64,000 nt of DNA, taken from Hyphomicrobiales bacterium. Its GTDB lineage: Bacteria; Pseudomonadota; Alphaproteobacteria; Rhizobiales; Rhizobiaceae. Position 1 is the first letter of the stretch. Each line of letters starts with the position of its first letter. Under the pieces are notes generated by a model, which made no database searches, was not told the DNA's origin, and worked only from the letters and a program-made list of their open reading frames with translations. The stretch is taken from NCBI GenBank assembly GCA_900471485.1, contig UCEU01000035.1, positions 59,423 through 123,422 of the forward strand, written 5' to 3'. The position numbers and the translations under genes are program-made. Below are positions 1-8,142 of this stretch, in pieces.

Positions 1-1004
1 CCGTACATGACGTCGCCCACATGCACGCCGATGCCGTAGCGCAGCACCTGCCGGCCATTGCGCCTGTTCTCGTCGTTGAGCGCTTCCATGCCCACCTGCG
101 CCTCGCGGATCGCCTGCAAGAGGTTGGCGCAGGCATTGGGGTCGGTGAGCGGGAAGATCGCCAGCATGCCGTCGCCCATGAATTTCAGGATTTCGCCGCC
201 ATGCTTTTCGATCGGCTCGGACATGGCGTCGAAATAGCCGTTGAGGAGATCGATGACGTCGTCGCGCGGCCAATGGTCGGAAATATTGGTGAAGTCGCGC
301 AGGTCGCAGATGAGGATGGCCGCGCCGACGGTGGCGCCGCTGCCGCGCGTCGTGGCACCGGCCAGGATCTGCTCGCTCGCATGCGGCCCCACATAGGTCT
401 GCAGCAGCGTGCGCGCCATGATGTTCTTGATACGGATTTCCGTGACCAGCGTCACGGCCGGCAGAAGATCCTTCAGGAAGGCAACATGCTCCGGCGTGAA
501 GCCGCCCGGCCGATCGCTGCAGAAGGTCATGATGTGGCGCTTGCCGAGCGTGTGAAACATCGGCCATGCGATGTAGTCGGTCAGCCCGTCGCGCTGCAAC
601 TCGTCATAGAAGGGATAATGCCCGTCGCCCTCGCGCATCGTCTCCAGCCTTTGCCGCACCTCCGGGGCGCCGCTGAAGATATCGTTGACGGGACTGTTGA
701 GAAACTGCGAGGTCGTCTCGACGCCGTAGTCGAAGGTGGTGATCTTGGCTTCCTTCAGACCGGTCGCCCAGAGAATGCGGGCGCCGAGCCACTGCGGATG
801 ATGCGTGCGAAAATGCAGCGTCGACCGCGCTACCGGAATGCCAGCCTCGCGCAGCCGCTCGCACATCTCCACCAGGATGTTGTCGATGAAACGCTGGTCG
901 CGTGTTTCATTGATCAGCCAGTCGAGAATGCCGTTGCGCTCGGAAGGCCAGATACCTTCCCGCTCAGCCCGAGTGCTTCGAACTTCTTGTGAAACCGATG
1001 ACAT
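1..1004 (-). CDS. Class III adenylate/guanylate cyclase, C-terminus cut by window edge
   Basis: A minus-strand frame starts at ATG 1004 (MSSVSQEV) and stays open to the window edge, so only the first 334 codons are visible. From about residue 195 it matches a class III nucleotide cyclase domain. The first metal aspartate lies in ILICDLRDFT (about residue 234), the second in KFMGDGMLAIF (about 276), and the substrate loop is GIGVHVGDVMYG at the very edge. The product should convert ATP (or GTP) to a cyclic nucleotide. Residues 1-190 have no transmembrane segment and match no sensor domain I can name; rhizobia carry many cyclases with diverse N-terminal sensors. The next gene downstream lies outside the window. 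ATP versus GTP specificity cannot be told from what is visible. Confidence 0.88.
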   Translation of the reverse strand, partial: MSSVSQEVRSTRAEREGIWPSERNGILDWLINETRDQRFIDNILVEMCERLREAGIPVARSTLHFRTHHPQWLGARILWATGLKEAKITTFDYGVETTSQFLNSPVNDIFSGAPEVRQRLETMREGDGHYPFYDELQRDGLTDYIAWPMFHTLGKRHIMTFCSDRPGGFTPEHVAFLKDLLPAVTLVTEIRIKNIMARTLLQTYVGPHASEQILAGATTRGSGATVGAAILICDLRDFTNISDHWPRDDVIDLLNGYFDAMSEPIEKHGGEILKFMGDGMLAIFPLTDPNACANLLQAIREAQVGMEALNDENRRNGRQVLRYGIGVHVGDVMY

Positions 1005-1133
1005 GGCGCCGCTCCAAAATCGATAAAATCGCCCACCGCCCAAGAAGGCGGTAAGGCTTTCATGATCACGTAAATGGGGTAGCCGGCTGCCAATTGGAAT
1101 GGCCGCGACTGTGAAGAATAAGCGACGCCCGGC

Positions 1134-1898
1134 TCAGCCGAGCAGTCGGCGCGTCGCCGAAATCGTCTCGGCGCTTGACTTGAGCGGCCGATACTCCAGC
1201 CCCACCGCACCCTGATAGCCATTGGCAAACAGCCAGTCCACCCGTTGCCTGAGGTCGATTGCACCACTGCCCGGCTCGTTGCGACCGGGATGGTCGGCGA
1301 TGTGGATATGAAGCACGCGGTCGATGTCGGAGCCGATGACTTCGGCCGTGTCCTCGCCCATCACCGCGGAATGATAGACATCGTAGATGATACCGATCTC
1401 GTCCCGTTCCGTCGCCCTTGCGATCTCAAGCCCCTCGCGCGTCGACGGCAGAAAATAGCCCACATGGTCGATCAGCGTATTGAGCGGCTCCACCCCGAGG
1501 CGAACGCCGCTGCCGGCAAGCACCGCGCCGGCCGCCGCCAGCGTCTCGGTCAGCGCGTCCCGCTGCTCCTGTCGCGACTTGCCCTCGAGGTCGTTCCCCG
1601 CCTGCGCGATCAGCGTGCGAGCGCCGAGACGCCGCGCCGTCTCGATCGACGCCTTCAGCCCCTCGAGAAACGCGGCCTTGTTGGCGATATCCGTCAGCGG
1701 GATCATCGGCTCGGCAACGAAGCTTGCCAGCGGCAGGCCGGTCTCCTTCAGCGCCCGCTCGATGCTGCCGATATCCTTGTTGGTCCATTTCCAGAATTCG
1801 ACGGCATCGACTCCGTGCTCGTGCGCAAGCCGGATACGGTCGGCGACGTCATCCGCTTCGTCAGCGAACAGCCATTCGATACAGGCGGAAAGTCTCAT
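1134..1898 (-). CDS. Hydroxypyruvate isomerase-like TIM-barrel protein (Hyi family)
   Basis: This 254-residue protein has the AP-endonuclease-2/xylose-isomerase-like TIM-barrel fold of the hydroxypyruvate isomerase family. It starts MRLSACIEWLF, typical of Hyi. The usual metal ligands are visible: E137 in GVEPLN, D173 and H176 in IYDVYHS, the H-x-H/D-H cluster at 197-203, and E235 in GLEYRP. Hyi proteins interconvert hydroxypyruvate and tartronate semialdehyde in glyoxylate metabolism, but close relatives act on other 2-oxo sugars or acids, so the substrate is uncertain. ATG 1898 was chosen over an upstream in-frame ATG because GGGAGTGAG lies just before it and the family motif starts there. 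No glyoxylate carboligase or tartronate reductase gene is adjacent. Confidence 0.8.
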   Translation of the reverse strand: MRLSACIEWLFADEADDVADRIRLAHEHGVDAVEFWKWTNKDIGSIERALKETGLPLASFVAEPMIPLTDIANKAAFLEGLKASIETARRLGARTLIAQAGNDLEGKSRQEQRDALTETLAAAGAVLAGSGVRLGVEPLNTLIDHVGYFLPSTREGLEIARATERDEIGIIYDVYHSAVMGEDTAEVIGSDIDRVLHIHIADHPGRNEPGSGAIDLRQRVDWLFANGYQGAVGLEYRPLKSSAETISATRRLLG

Positions 1899-2000
1899 GC
1901 CGATCTCACTCCCATCGTTTATCGCATTGGTGGTGAGTGGAAGACAGAAGCACATGAATTTGCAAGCCGTAACTCGGTTTTAACAGACCCGTAGACAAGC

Positions 2001-2040
2001 AAAAGCCGCCGCGGCGATCGGAGATCAACCACGGCGGCTC
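2001..2040 (-). terminator. Hairpin terminator after the Ala/Pro-rich protein gene
   Basis: On the minus strand, AGCCGCCG and CGGCGGCT form a perfect 8-bp stem around a loop of about 20 nt, followed by TTTT. It lies 56 bp past the stop of the gene at 2096-2425. Confidence 0.5.
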
Positions 2041-2095
2041 CTTCCTCCCTCAACCGACAGACAAGGCTCGCCAGTTTGGCGGCGAGCCTCGCATG

Positions 2096-2425
2096 TTATT
2101 GCGGGTTAGCCGGTGCCGGTGTAGCGGGTGCCGGAGACGCAGGCGGCGTTGCCGGAGCGGGCTCGGCGGCCGGTGGCGGCGTTGCTGCCGGAGGCGTAGC
2201 GGCCGGCGGTGTCGCTGCCGGCGGAGTTGCCGGTGCTGCAGGCGGCGTCGCTGGCTCCGATGCCGTTGGCGCGGTCGCCGGCGCAGTGCCGCTTTCCGAT
2301 CTCGGCCAATAGCTTACAGCGAGAGCGACCACGACGACGATGACGGCCAGCGCAATCAACAGAGTTCTGGACGAACCACCGCTTCGGGTCGGTACAGGAT
2401 CGGGACGGTTGAAATCGTTTGTCAT
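2096..2425 (-). CDS. Small membrane-anchored Ala/Pro-rich protein
   Basis: This 109-residue protein has three parts: a short polar N-terminus (1-20), one strong transmembrane helix (about 21-42, LLIALAVIVVVVALAVSYW), and a tail made almost wholly of Ala, Pro and Thr, including tandem PPAAT units. The start is supported by GAGGAGGAG before ATG 2425. The arrangement predicts an inner-membrane anchor with an extended, unstructured tail that is probably periplasmic. I recognise no family. A terminator follows, and the gene to its right on the same strand encodes a small lipoprotein, so both may contribute to the envelope. The tail is biased enough that similarity searches will give spurious hits. 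Confidence 0.65.
   Translation of the reverse strand: MTNDFNRPDPVPTRSGGSSRTLLIALAVIVVVVALAVSYWPRSESGTAPATAPTASEPATPPAAPATPPAATPPAATPPAATPPPAAEPAPATPPASPAPATPAPANPQ
2104..2260 (-). repeat. In-frame Ala/Pro-rich tandem repeat
   Basis: Degenerate 15-bp units encode PPAAT/PPAAP and run through the last 50 codons of the gene at 2096-2425. Three consecutive PPAAT units are nearly identical at the DNA level, so the number of units may vary between strains by slippage. Confidence 0.6.
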
Positions 2426-2576
2426 ATATACTCCTCCTCACATCGCAATAACGAATAAGTGAGCGATAGGTTCCAAACGATTTTCAATTAACGCAAGACT
2501 AACCATCTCGCGGCTCTTGCGCAGGTTGCTCAAACGAACCGATGAGGCCCGGCATTCCCGCGACAGGCGGAAAACA

Positions 2577-2831
2577 TCAGTCGACAAGGAAGTCGGGACC
2601 GGTCCGCTGCGAGGTCAACTTCAACGTTCCATCCGGCTGGACGACATATTTCTCGAAGACGCGATAGCCGAACTTGCCGAGAAAGGTGTGCTTGACGACA
2701 GTCCCCGGACGATAGGGCGAGTGCATGACGCGACCGTAGGTCAGGCTCCCGGGTATCGGCTCCATCGGCGGCTCCGTCGTCGTGCAGCCGGCAAGAACCA
2801 TCACCGTCAGGACCACCACAATCTTTTTCAT
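2577..2831 (-). CDS. Small predicted lipoprotein
   Basis: The product is 84 residues. Its signal sequence MKKIVVVLTVMVLAGC ends in a clear lipobox (LAGC), so Cys16 should be lipidated and the mature protein, about 69 residues, held at the membrane. The mature part has the aromatic/basic sequence KHTFLGKFGYRVFEKYVVQPDGTLKL and resembles no domain I can name. ATG 2831 is chosen because the lipoprotein signal begins there; an upstream in-frame ATG at 2936 would bury the signal. The gene diverges from the methyltransferase gene at 2959 across a 127-bp gap. Confidence 0.7.
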   Translation of the reverse strand: MKKIVVVLTVMVLAGCTTTEPPMEPIPGSLTYGRVMHSPYRPGTVVKHTFLGKFGYRVFEKYVVQPDGTLKLTSQRTGPDFLVD

Positions 2832-2958
2832 CGCCGTTACTCCACCACCAGGCCGAACGCTATTCTTTGCCACATCGCCCAGCGCGATCAAGCGGCGAAA
2901 TGATGCACCGGCAGTCATCGTCTGTGGTAATCTCAAGCACCGTCAAAACGGATGAAGG

Positions 2959-3780
2959 ATGCCCGCGATGTTGGATGCCGACAAGCTGTTCGCCGGCTCG
3001 ATCCCCGAGAACTACGACCGTCTCATGGTGCCTTTGATCTTTGAGCCCTTCGCGCTCGATCTCTCCGAACGCGTTGCCCGCCTCTCTCCCGGCGCTGTCC
3101 TCGAAATCGCCGCTGGCACCGGCGCGGTGACACGCGTTCTGGCACCGAAGCTGCAGGCCAACGCCCGCTACGTCGTGACCGACCTCAACCAGCCGATGCT
3201 CGACTACGCCGCCGCGCAACAAGGCCCCGATGAGCGAATTGAGTGGCTGCAGGCGGACGCGATGGCACTTCCCTTCGAAGACGCCACCTTCGACACCATA
3301 TGCTGCCAGTTCGGCGCCATGTTCTTCCCCGACCATATCAAGGCCTACCGTGAGGCCAGGCGGGTCCTGAAGCCCGGTGGGCATTTCCTCTTCAGCGTCT
3401 GGGATCGCATAGAGGAGAACGTCCTCGCCGACGAGGTGACGAAAGCCCTCGCCGATATCTTCCCCGACGATCCGCCCAATTTCCTCGGCCGCACGCCGCA
3501 CGGCTATCACGATACCAAGCTGATCCGCGCCGACCTGGAGAGCGCAGGCTTCACCCGCATCGTAATCGAAACCAGGACCGAGAAAAGCAACGCGCCCTCG
3601 CCTCGTATTCCTGCCGTCGCCTATTGCCGGGGAACATTGCTGCGCAACGAGATCGAAGCCAGGCGCGCGGGAAGCCTGGAAGCGGCGACCGACCATGTCA
3701 CGACAGCGCTCGCCGTCATCCACGGCACGGGCGCGGTGTCCGCGAAAATCCAGGCGCACGTGATCACGGCAATGGCGTAG
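2959..3780 (+). CDS. Class I SAM-dependent methyltransferase (UbiE/Methyltransf_11-like)
   Basis: This 273-residue protein has the standard class I methyltransferase signatures. Motif I is VLEIAAGTGAVTRVL (about 46-60) for S-adenosylmethionine binding, followed by the acidic strand end TDLNQPMLDYA, motif II in LQADAMALPFEDATFD, and motif III ARRVLKPGGHFLFSVW. The closest pattern is the UbiE/ubiquinone-menaquinone type. The real quinone enzymes are shorter, so this is probably an orphan methyltransferase with an unknown acceptor. Either ATG 2959 or ATG 2968 may be the start: GAAGG touches the first but is well spaced for the second. A 9-bp hairpin follows the stop. Confidence 0.8.
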   Translation: MPAMLDADKLFAGSIPENYDRLMVPLIFEPFALDLSERVARLSPGAVLEIAAGTGAVTRVLAPKLQANARYVVTDLNQPMLDYAAAQQGPDERIEWLQADAMALPFEDATFDTICCQFGAMFFPDHIKAYREARRVLKPGGHFLFSVWDRIEENVLADEVTKALADIFPDDPPNFLGRTPHGYHDTKLIRADLESAGFTRIVIETRTEKSNAPSPRIPAVAYCRGTLLRNEIEARRAGSLEAATDHVTTALAVIHGTGAVSAKIQAHVITAMA

Positions 3781-3805
3781 GCGCTTCCTGGAGCCCGAAA
3801 CAAAC

Positions 3806-3839
3806 AGGAGGAGCTATCGTCGACCAATAGGCTCCTCCT
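3806..3839. terminator. Convergent-gene hairpin
   Basis: AGGAGGAGC and GCTCCTCCT form a perfect 9-bp stem around 16 nt, between the stops of the methyltransferase (plus) and the peptidoglycan-binding-like gene (minus). There is no clear U-run on either side, so factor-independent termination is uncertain. Confidence 0.4.
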
Positions 3840-3878
3840 GCTCGTGTATCGTTCGTTCGTCAGCGGGAACGCCCGCGA

Positions 3879-4700
3879 TTACCGGTGATGGCGGAAGCCG
3901 TGACCGCCGTGGCCATGATGGCCGGAAATGGCCACACCGCCGATGATCCCGGCAGCGAGCCCCATGACCCCCAGTGCGATAGCCGCATCGGCGGAATTGT
4001 CGCGTACCCGACCGACGAGTACCGGACCGCGAGAAACGTAACGGCGGGGTGCGGGCTTCGGGCGCGAGGCGAGCCAGTTCTGGTAGACCGGTTCGGAATC
4101 AGCACGCAACTTCGCCAGTTGATCATAGGCGAGATAGCCGGTCACGGGAGCCGAGACGGCAGCCTGCCATTGCGAGATCGCTGTTCGGCTGCGCGCGCCC
4201 ATGACACCATCGGTACCCCCGGTATTGAAGCCCAGTGACGTCAGCCGCCCCTGCACTTCCCGGCGCGTCGATGGTGCGGTCAGCAACATCGCCTCATCGG
4301 CGGGTGTGCCGGCCATCAGTTTCGGCGCGTCTTCGGTCAGAGACGAAACCTTCGTTTCGTCTATGCCTTCGGACCGCGAGGCCTCGTCCTGCGTTGCCGT
4401 CAGCTTGACGATGCGGCTCTGGGCGATAGAGGCGAATTTGCCCGCTGGATAGGCGGCAAGATAGTTCTGGTACTCTTCGATCGAGTTACCTTCGGCCGCA
4501 GCTTGCCAGACGGCGAATTCCTGCTGCCACTCATCTCCCGTGGCTGCGGGTGCGGCAGGTGCCGCGGGCGCCGAGATGACGACAGGCTCCGGCTGCGCCG
4601 CAGCGACGGTAACCGCCTGCTGCGCGAAGACCTCCCCCGCGACCAGCGTGGTGCTCATGAGCCCGGCGATCAGGATTCTAAGATGGCTATGTCTTTTCAT
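3879..4700 (-). CDS. Secreted peptidoglycan-binding-domain protein
   Basis: The 273-residue product has a signal peptide (MKRHSHLRILIAGLMSTTLVAGEVFA, cleavage after about residue 26), an Ala/Pro-rich linker, and a tetratricopeptide-like stretch (EWQQEFAVWQAAAEGNSIEEYQNYLAAYPAGKF, written here in two parts: EWQQEFAVWQAAAEG and NSIEEYQNYLAAYPAGKF). A PG_binding_1-like module follows at about 146-198 (VQGRLTSLGFNTGG, DGVMGARSRTAI). The C-terminus has a Gly/Ala-rich hydrophobic segment and a Gly/His tail (HHGHGGHGFRHHR). It is probably periplasmic and cell-wall associated; no catalytic domain is visible, so an enzymatic role is not supported. The His-rich tail could bind metal. It is transcribed toward a convergent methyltransferase gene. 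Confidence 0.75.
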   Translation of the reverse strand: MKRHSHLRILIAGLMSTTLVAGEVFAQQAVTVAAAQPEPVVISAPAAPAAPAATGDEWQQEFAVWQAAAEGNSIEEYQNYLAAYPAGKFASIAQSRIVKLTATQDEASRSEGIDETKVSSLTEDAPKLMAGTPADEAMLLTAPSTRREVQGRLTSLGFNTGGTDGVMGARSRTAISQWQAAVSAPVTGYLAYDQLAKLRADSEPVYQNWLASRPKPAPRRYVSRGPVLVGRVRDNSADAAIALGVMGLAAGIIGGVAISGHHGHGGHGFRHHR

Positions 4701-4802
4701 CGGAAATCTGCTCCTGCAATGATGAGTTTGAAAAGTCCGTGGTGAATTTGCTTGGGTGCGGCCTCCGGGGACGAACGGCCGATCAAGTGACGGGAATCAG
4801 GC

Positions 4803-5159
4803 TCAATCGCCGATTGCGCCGTAATAACCGTTGAGGTTCAGGCCGCAGGCCTTCTTGGGCAGGCCATTCAGGTAGATGCCGCCATCCGGCGTAGCGCTGA
4901 CCGAGACCTTCCAGCCATTCTTGATGACACCCGCCAGGCCGTTCCCAGTCGCCTGCAAACGGCCGGAGACAAGGCATTTCTTGTCAGCGTAGTTGAAATG
5001 GTCGGCAACGATGACGGAGACCACCGCCTTGTCGGAAATCTCGACGGCGCATTGAATGGCACCGGTGCATTGGCCGGCATAGCTACCGGAGAGATCGGAC
5101 GCATGGGCCTCTTGGACCATAAAGATGGATAGGCAGAGAAAAACACTAAGGCGATGCAT
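4803..5159 (-). CDS. Small secreted protein of unknown function
   Basis: This 118-residue protein has a clear signal peptide (MHRLSVFLCLSIFMVQEAHA, cleavage before SDLSG). The mature part has four cysteines that could form two disulfides (CTGAIQC, KKCLVSG, KKACGLN) and ends LNLNGYYGAIGD. ATG 5159 is preferred because the signal peptide begins there and AGGAAC precedes it; the frame stays open upstream without signal character. I do not recognise the family. It diverges from the LuxR-type regulator at 5386 across 226 bp of relatively AT-rich DNA that should hold both promoters. Confidence 0.6.
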   Translation of the reverse strand: MHRLSVFLCLSIFMVQEAHASDLSGSYAGQCTGAIQCAVEISDKAVVSVIVADHFNYADKKCLVSGRLQATGNGLAGVIKNGWKVSVSATPDGGIYLNGLPKKACGLNLNGYYGAIGD

Positions 5160-5385
5160 TAACGGCTGTTCCTGACTGCTAAATCGAATGCCTTTCTTTT
5201 GCCGCATTCGCCTTAAAGCGGCCCTAATTGGCGCAGTAAACGCAACCGCAAATTTATAGGGTAGATTTCCCACGGGACCCTATCTTACAACAGCAAGAAA
5301 CACATTCTCGCCGCAATACAACCATTTGGTAATACAGGCAGCGCATAGTCCAACGCGGTAATGTGTTGTTTCGAAATGAATTATT

Positions 5386-6063
5386 ATGAGCCTGTTCAAT
5401 TCCATTTCTCACGATCTCATCGATTCATGGTTGCAGACCGACGAAATGGATGGACCCGAAAGGCTCTACTCCAGCGTTCTTGGCGAACTAAGCATCAAGA
5501 TGGCCGTATCGGTCATCACGACCGAGCCGGACAATCCCTACGACTGGCATTTCGAACGCATCAAGGACTTCGGCTTCAAGAGTTCCATGCTGGATCGATT
5601 GCGTGGCCAGCTGCCGAACGCGAAGCTGCGGGACCTCGATCGGACCTTCGTTGACGAGGCGGTTATCCCGACCTACTCGAAGGTCGTGGAATCCGGCCGC
5701 CCGGCCATCGATCTCGTGAAGACACGGCTCGTCGGCGTCAGGATCGGATACGAGCGCCTGATCCTCCCGCAAAGGCGCGCAGGCAAGCCGGGATGGTGCA
5801 TCAGCCTTACCGAGGGACGTTATTTCATACCCCCGGCCCGACAGATGAAAGTCGACATGACCGACGAGGGCATCATTCAACTGTTGATAGAGGGCCAGAC
5901 GGCGCGCGAGATCGCCGAATTCCTGAACCTTTCGCCTCGAACGATCGAACATCGCATCGACAAGATGAAGGTACAGCTCGAAGCGAAAAATCTCGTGCAC
6001 CTCGTTGCAAAACTGGTCGCCACCCAATTGGATCGCAAAGCCCCGATAGATACCGGCTATTGA
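5386..6063 (+). CDS. LuxR-type (GerE HTH) transcriptional regulator
   Basis: A 225-residue protein with a C-terminal LuxR/GerE helix-turn-helix at about 165-215 (IIQLLIEGQTAREIAEFLNL, then SPRTIEHRIDKMKVQLEAKN). The N-terminal 150 residues should be a sensing domain. They lack the invariant residues of the acyl-homoserine-lactone-binding domain as I know it and show only a PAS-like feel around GWCISLTEGRYFIPPA. There is no receiver domain with a phosphorylatable Asp. It is therefore a LuxR-type solo of unknown ligand. The Shine-Dalgarno before ATG 5386 is weak. No luxI-type synthase gene is nearby. Confidence 0.75.
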   Translation: MSLFNSISHDLIDSWLQTDEMDGPERLYSSVLGELSIKMAVSVITTEPDNPYDWHFERIKDFGFKSSMLDRLRGQLPNAKLRDLDRTFVDEAVIPTYSKVVESGRPAIDLVKTRLVGVRIGYERLILPQRRAGKPGWCISLTEGRYFIPPARQMKVDMTDEGIIQLLIEGQTAREIAEFLNLSPRTIEHRIDKMKVQLEAKNLVHLVAKLVATQLDRKAPIDTGY

Positions 6064-6439
6064 GCCACTACAGACACAGTTTCCCCGACCATGCCGAAAG
6101 ATATCAGGCTTCGCCACGATGGCCGAAGCTCCAATCTGCGCGGCCGCAATACTGCACGATGACCCTATTGTCTTCATTTATGCTCCATTCATCATGAATA
6201 GGCATGAGGCAGGTTTCGACGCTGCTTAGGGTAAAACTACGATCTGGATTTCTCGATCGCTTAGAATTTTGACCGGAAATTGCCTCTCGCGAGCAACCGA
6301 GGGGTCTGGTCTCGCTGCCGGAGCCGATCGCGCGACGGCAATGTGGGGGTTGGCTAGCGCCATGAGAAACAAACCCGCCGATGATAGGCGCACCACGACG
6401 ACCAATTGATCAAGCGTTTTTCAAAGGCAGGGCCATTCC
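6064..6439 (+). other. 376-bp stretch without a recognised gene
   Basis: This lies between the LuxR-type gene and the small membrane-protein gene. I find no convincing ORF, tRNA or strong terminator. The last 60 bp should hold the promoter and ribosome binding site (AGGCAGGG region) for the gene at 6440. A short unannotated RNA cannot be excluded. Confidence 0.4.
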
Positions 6440-6781
6440 ATGACCGACATTCAATCCACCACCGCGACATCCACCGACAGCAAGACCCTCGGCTTCATCG
6501 CCGGCCTGCTGATGATCTTCTGCGCTCCGGCGGGCGTCATCCTCAGCTATATCGACCGCGGCAAGGCAACACCCTTGGTCGCCTCGCACTACAACTATCT
6601 GATCGGCACGTTCTGGAAAGGCTTTCTTTTCATGATGATCAGCCTCGTTTTGACCTTCGTCGTCATCGGCTTCTTTGCCTACATCGCGACATCGCTCTGG
6701 TACCTGTTCCGCTGCATCAAGAGCCTGGTTTATCTGCATCGTGGTGAGCCGATTGCCAACCCCTCGACTTGGCTTGCCTGA
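6440..6781 (+). CDS. DUF4870-like small membrane protein
   Basis: The 113-residue protein has three predicted membrane helices: about 18-38 (LGFIAGLLMIFCAPAGVILSY), about 55-85 (FWKGFLFMMISLVLTFVVIGFF) and its continuation to YIATSLWYLF. It ends in a short cytoplasmic tail (GEPIANPSTWLA). The HYNYLIGTFW segment followed by helices and IKSLVYLHRGEP is typical of DUF4870/Tic20-like proteins. Function is unknown. ATG 6440 follows a purine-rich stretch. The gene downstream (6934) is on the same strand after 152 bp and may have its own promoter. Confidence 0.7.
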   Translation: MTDIQSTTATSTDSKTLGFIAGLLMIFCAPAGVILSYIDRGKATPLVASHYNYLIGTFWKGFLFMMISLVLTFVVIGFFAYIATSLWYLFRCIKSLVYLHRGEPIANPSTWLA

Positions 6782-6933
6782 TACGGCGTCTCCAGACTCT
6801 GGCGAAGGCTCCCGGTTCGCCGGGGGCCACAAGTACCTCCTGCTCCTCGCCATGGATGAGCCAGCCGCCCCCCTCGCCATTAGCAACACCCCTATGGCGT
6901 CGCATTATCACCACCAGCCCGCAGGTAGCGCAA

Positions 6934-7800
6934 ATGTCCATTCTCCCCCTTCTTTTCCTGGCGGCGACCATCCCCGCCCTTCCCCCTGCTCCAATTGGAG
7001 ATTCGCTTCCCGTTTACTCGAAATCGCCGGATGCGATCATTTTCGAGTTCACGGATTTCGGGGGAACGAAATCGACAGCCAAAGCAAGGGTGACGCCGGA
7101 GTCTGCCTTGGCGTGGTGCGAGAACTGGCGCGCGGGCACCGGCGAGAATATGCCCGCCTGCGCCAAGTCCGTACTCGAAGACCAGGCTGGGCGGATCTAC
7201 GAAGCATCCGCCAATTGCCAGACGGGCGATCTCTGGGTCGATGGCAAGCATTACCTGTTCAATGGTCCCGACCAGGCCAGCGAGGTCTTCACGGGCTATC
7301 TGAGCGTCAAGGACGCGGAAACCCTCAAGCAGGTGGGCATGTCCAATGCGGAGGGCGGCCGCATGCTCGGCGCCGATTGGCTCACGCTTTGCCCGTTCGG
7401 ACTGCCATACGACCAGCTTCCCGTTCAGAGCACCTTCAAGCTCGGCCCCGATGAAACGCTCTTCGGGGAGTATATGGGGCATAACCGCTCAACGGTGTTT
7501 CACCATGAAAAACACCATGTGATCGTCTACGCGGAACCGAAGCCGTCCATTGCCGCGACGATCAAGCCGGACACGGTTCTCTTCCGCGGCTGGCATGTAC
7601 CGAACGAATGGCTTTCCGGGGTGGCCTACACGTTCAAGAAAGGCTGCGACCCGGCACCCTATCTCGTGAGCGGCCATTATCAGGGCGGACTGAAGCTGAC
7701 GTTGACTGGCAAGGCGCCAGTCCGTGAAGGATGCAAGGTGATCGGCTACAGCGATAAATCGCCCAACGCCAGCCTCGTATTCGACCTCGCCGCACACTGA
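6934..7800 (+). CDS. Hypothetical secreted protein
   Basis: This 288-residue product begins MSILPLLFLAATIPALPPAP, a plausible signal peptide, and contains at least eight cysteines in the mature part, suggesting an exported, disulfide-bonded protein. Segments such as TGDLWVDGKHYLFNG and EGCKVIGYSDKSPNASLVFD do not match a family I know. The frame is open back to 6769, but that extension is not hydrophobic and overlaps the preceding gene, so ATG 6934 is preferred. A strong bidirectional terminator follows 47 bp after the stop, which supports this as the end of a transcription unit. Confidence 0.6.
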   Translation: MSILPLLFLAATIPALPPAPIGDSLPVYSKSPDAIIFEFTDFGGTKSTAKARVTPESALAWCENWRAGTGENMPACAKSVLEDQAGRIYEASANCQTGDLWVDGKHYLFNGPDQASEVFTGYLSVKDAETLKQVGMSNAEGGRMLGADWLTLCPFGLPYDQLPVQSTFKLGPDETLFGEYMGHNRSTVFHHEKHHVIVYAEPKPSIAATIKPDTVLFRGWHVPNEWLSGVAYTFKKGCDPAPYLVSGHYQGGLKLTLTGKAPVREGCKVIGYSDKSPNASLVFDLAAH

Positions 7801-7847
7801 GAATCACATCGCGAGACACCAGCAACTCGGTGATATCGACACAACGC

Positions 7848-7873
7848 AAAAGCGCCCCATCCGGGGCGCTTTT
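7848..7873. terminator. Bidirectional rho-independent terminator
   Basis: AAAAGCGCCCC and GGGGCGCTTTT form a perfect 11-bp inverted repeat around a 4-nt loop. U-runs on both strands let it end the gene at 6934 and the tRNA-Lys transcript coming from the right. Confidence 0.85.
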
Positions 7874-7939
7874 CGCATCAATAGAAGGTTTCTTCATCTT
7901 GCGAAGAAACCAGCGAAACATATTGATATAATGAGAAAA

Positions 7940-8015
<76 letters not shown>

Positions 8016-8088
8016 GTCCGCCGCGCTTGTTTGCGTGGTGTGAGGGGGCGTATAAACAGGATCGTTCGGCTTGTCTAGCGCCCCTTCA

Positions 8089-8118
8089 AAAAAACTTCGA
8101 ATAATTTCGAAGTTTTTT
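8089..8118. terminator. Strong bidirectional terminator downstream of the PhzF-like gene
   Basis: AAAAAACTTCGAA and TTCGAAGTTTTTT form a perfect 13-bp stem around TAAT, with six U residues on either strand. It lies 25 bp past the stop of the minus-strand gene at 8143. Confidence 0.85.
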
Positions 8119-8142
8119 GTGCAATGCCGAAATCCAATGAAA

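Noticed and set aside
21..992. A 323-codon plus-strand open frame at the left edge
   Set aside because: The minus strand encodes a clear cyclase domain running off the window; the plus-strand frame is its shadow.
2104..2300. Possible CRISPR-like or intergenic repeat array
   Set aside because: The repeats are in frame within a coding sequence and encode Ala/Pro units; there are no spacers.
6064..6439. A small RNA or short gene in the 376-bp gap
   Set aside because: I found no strong terminator with a matching promoter and no short frame with a good ribosome binding site.
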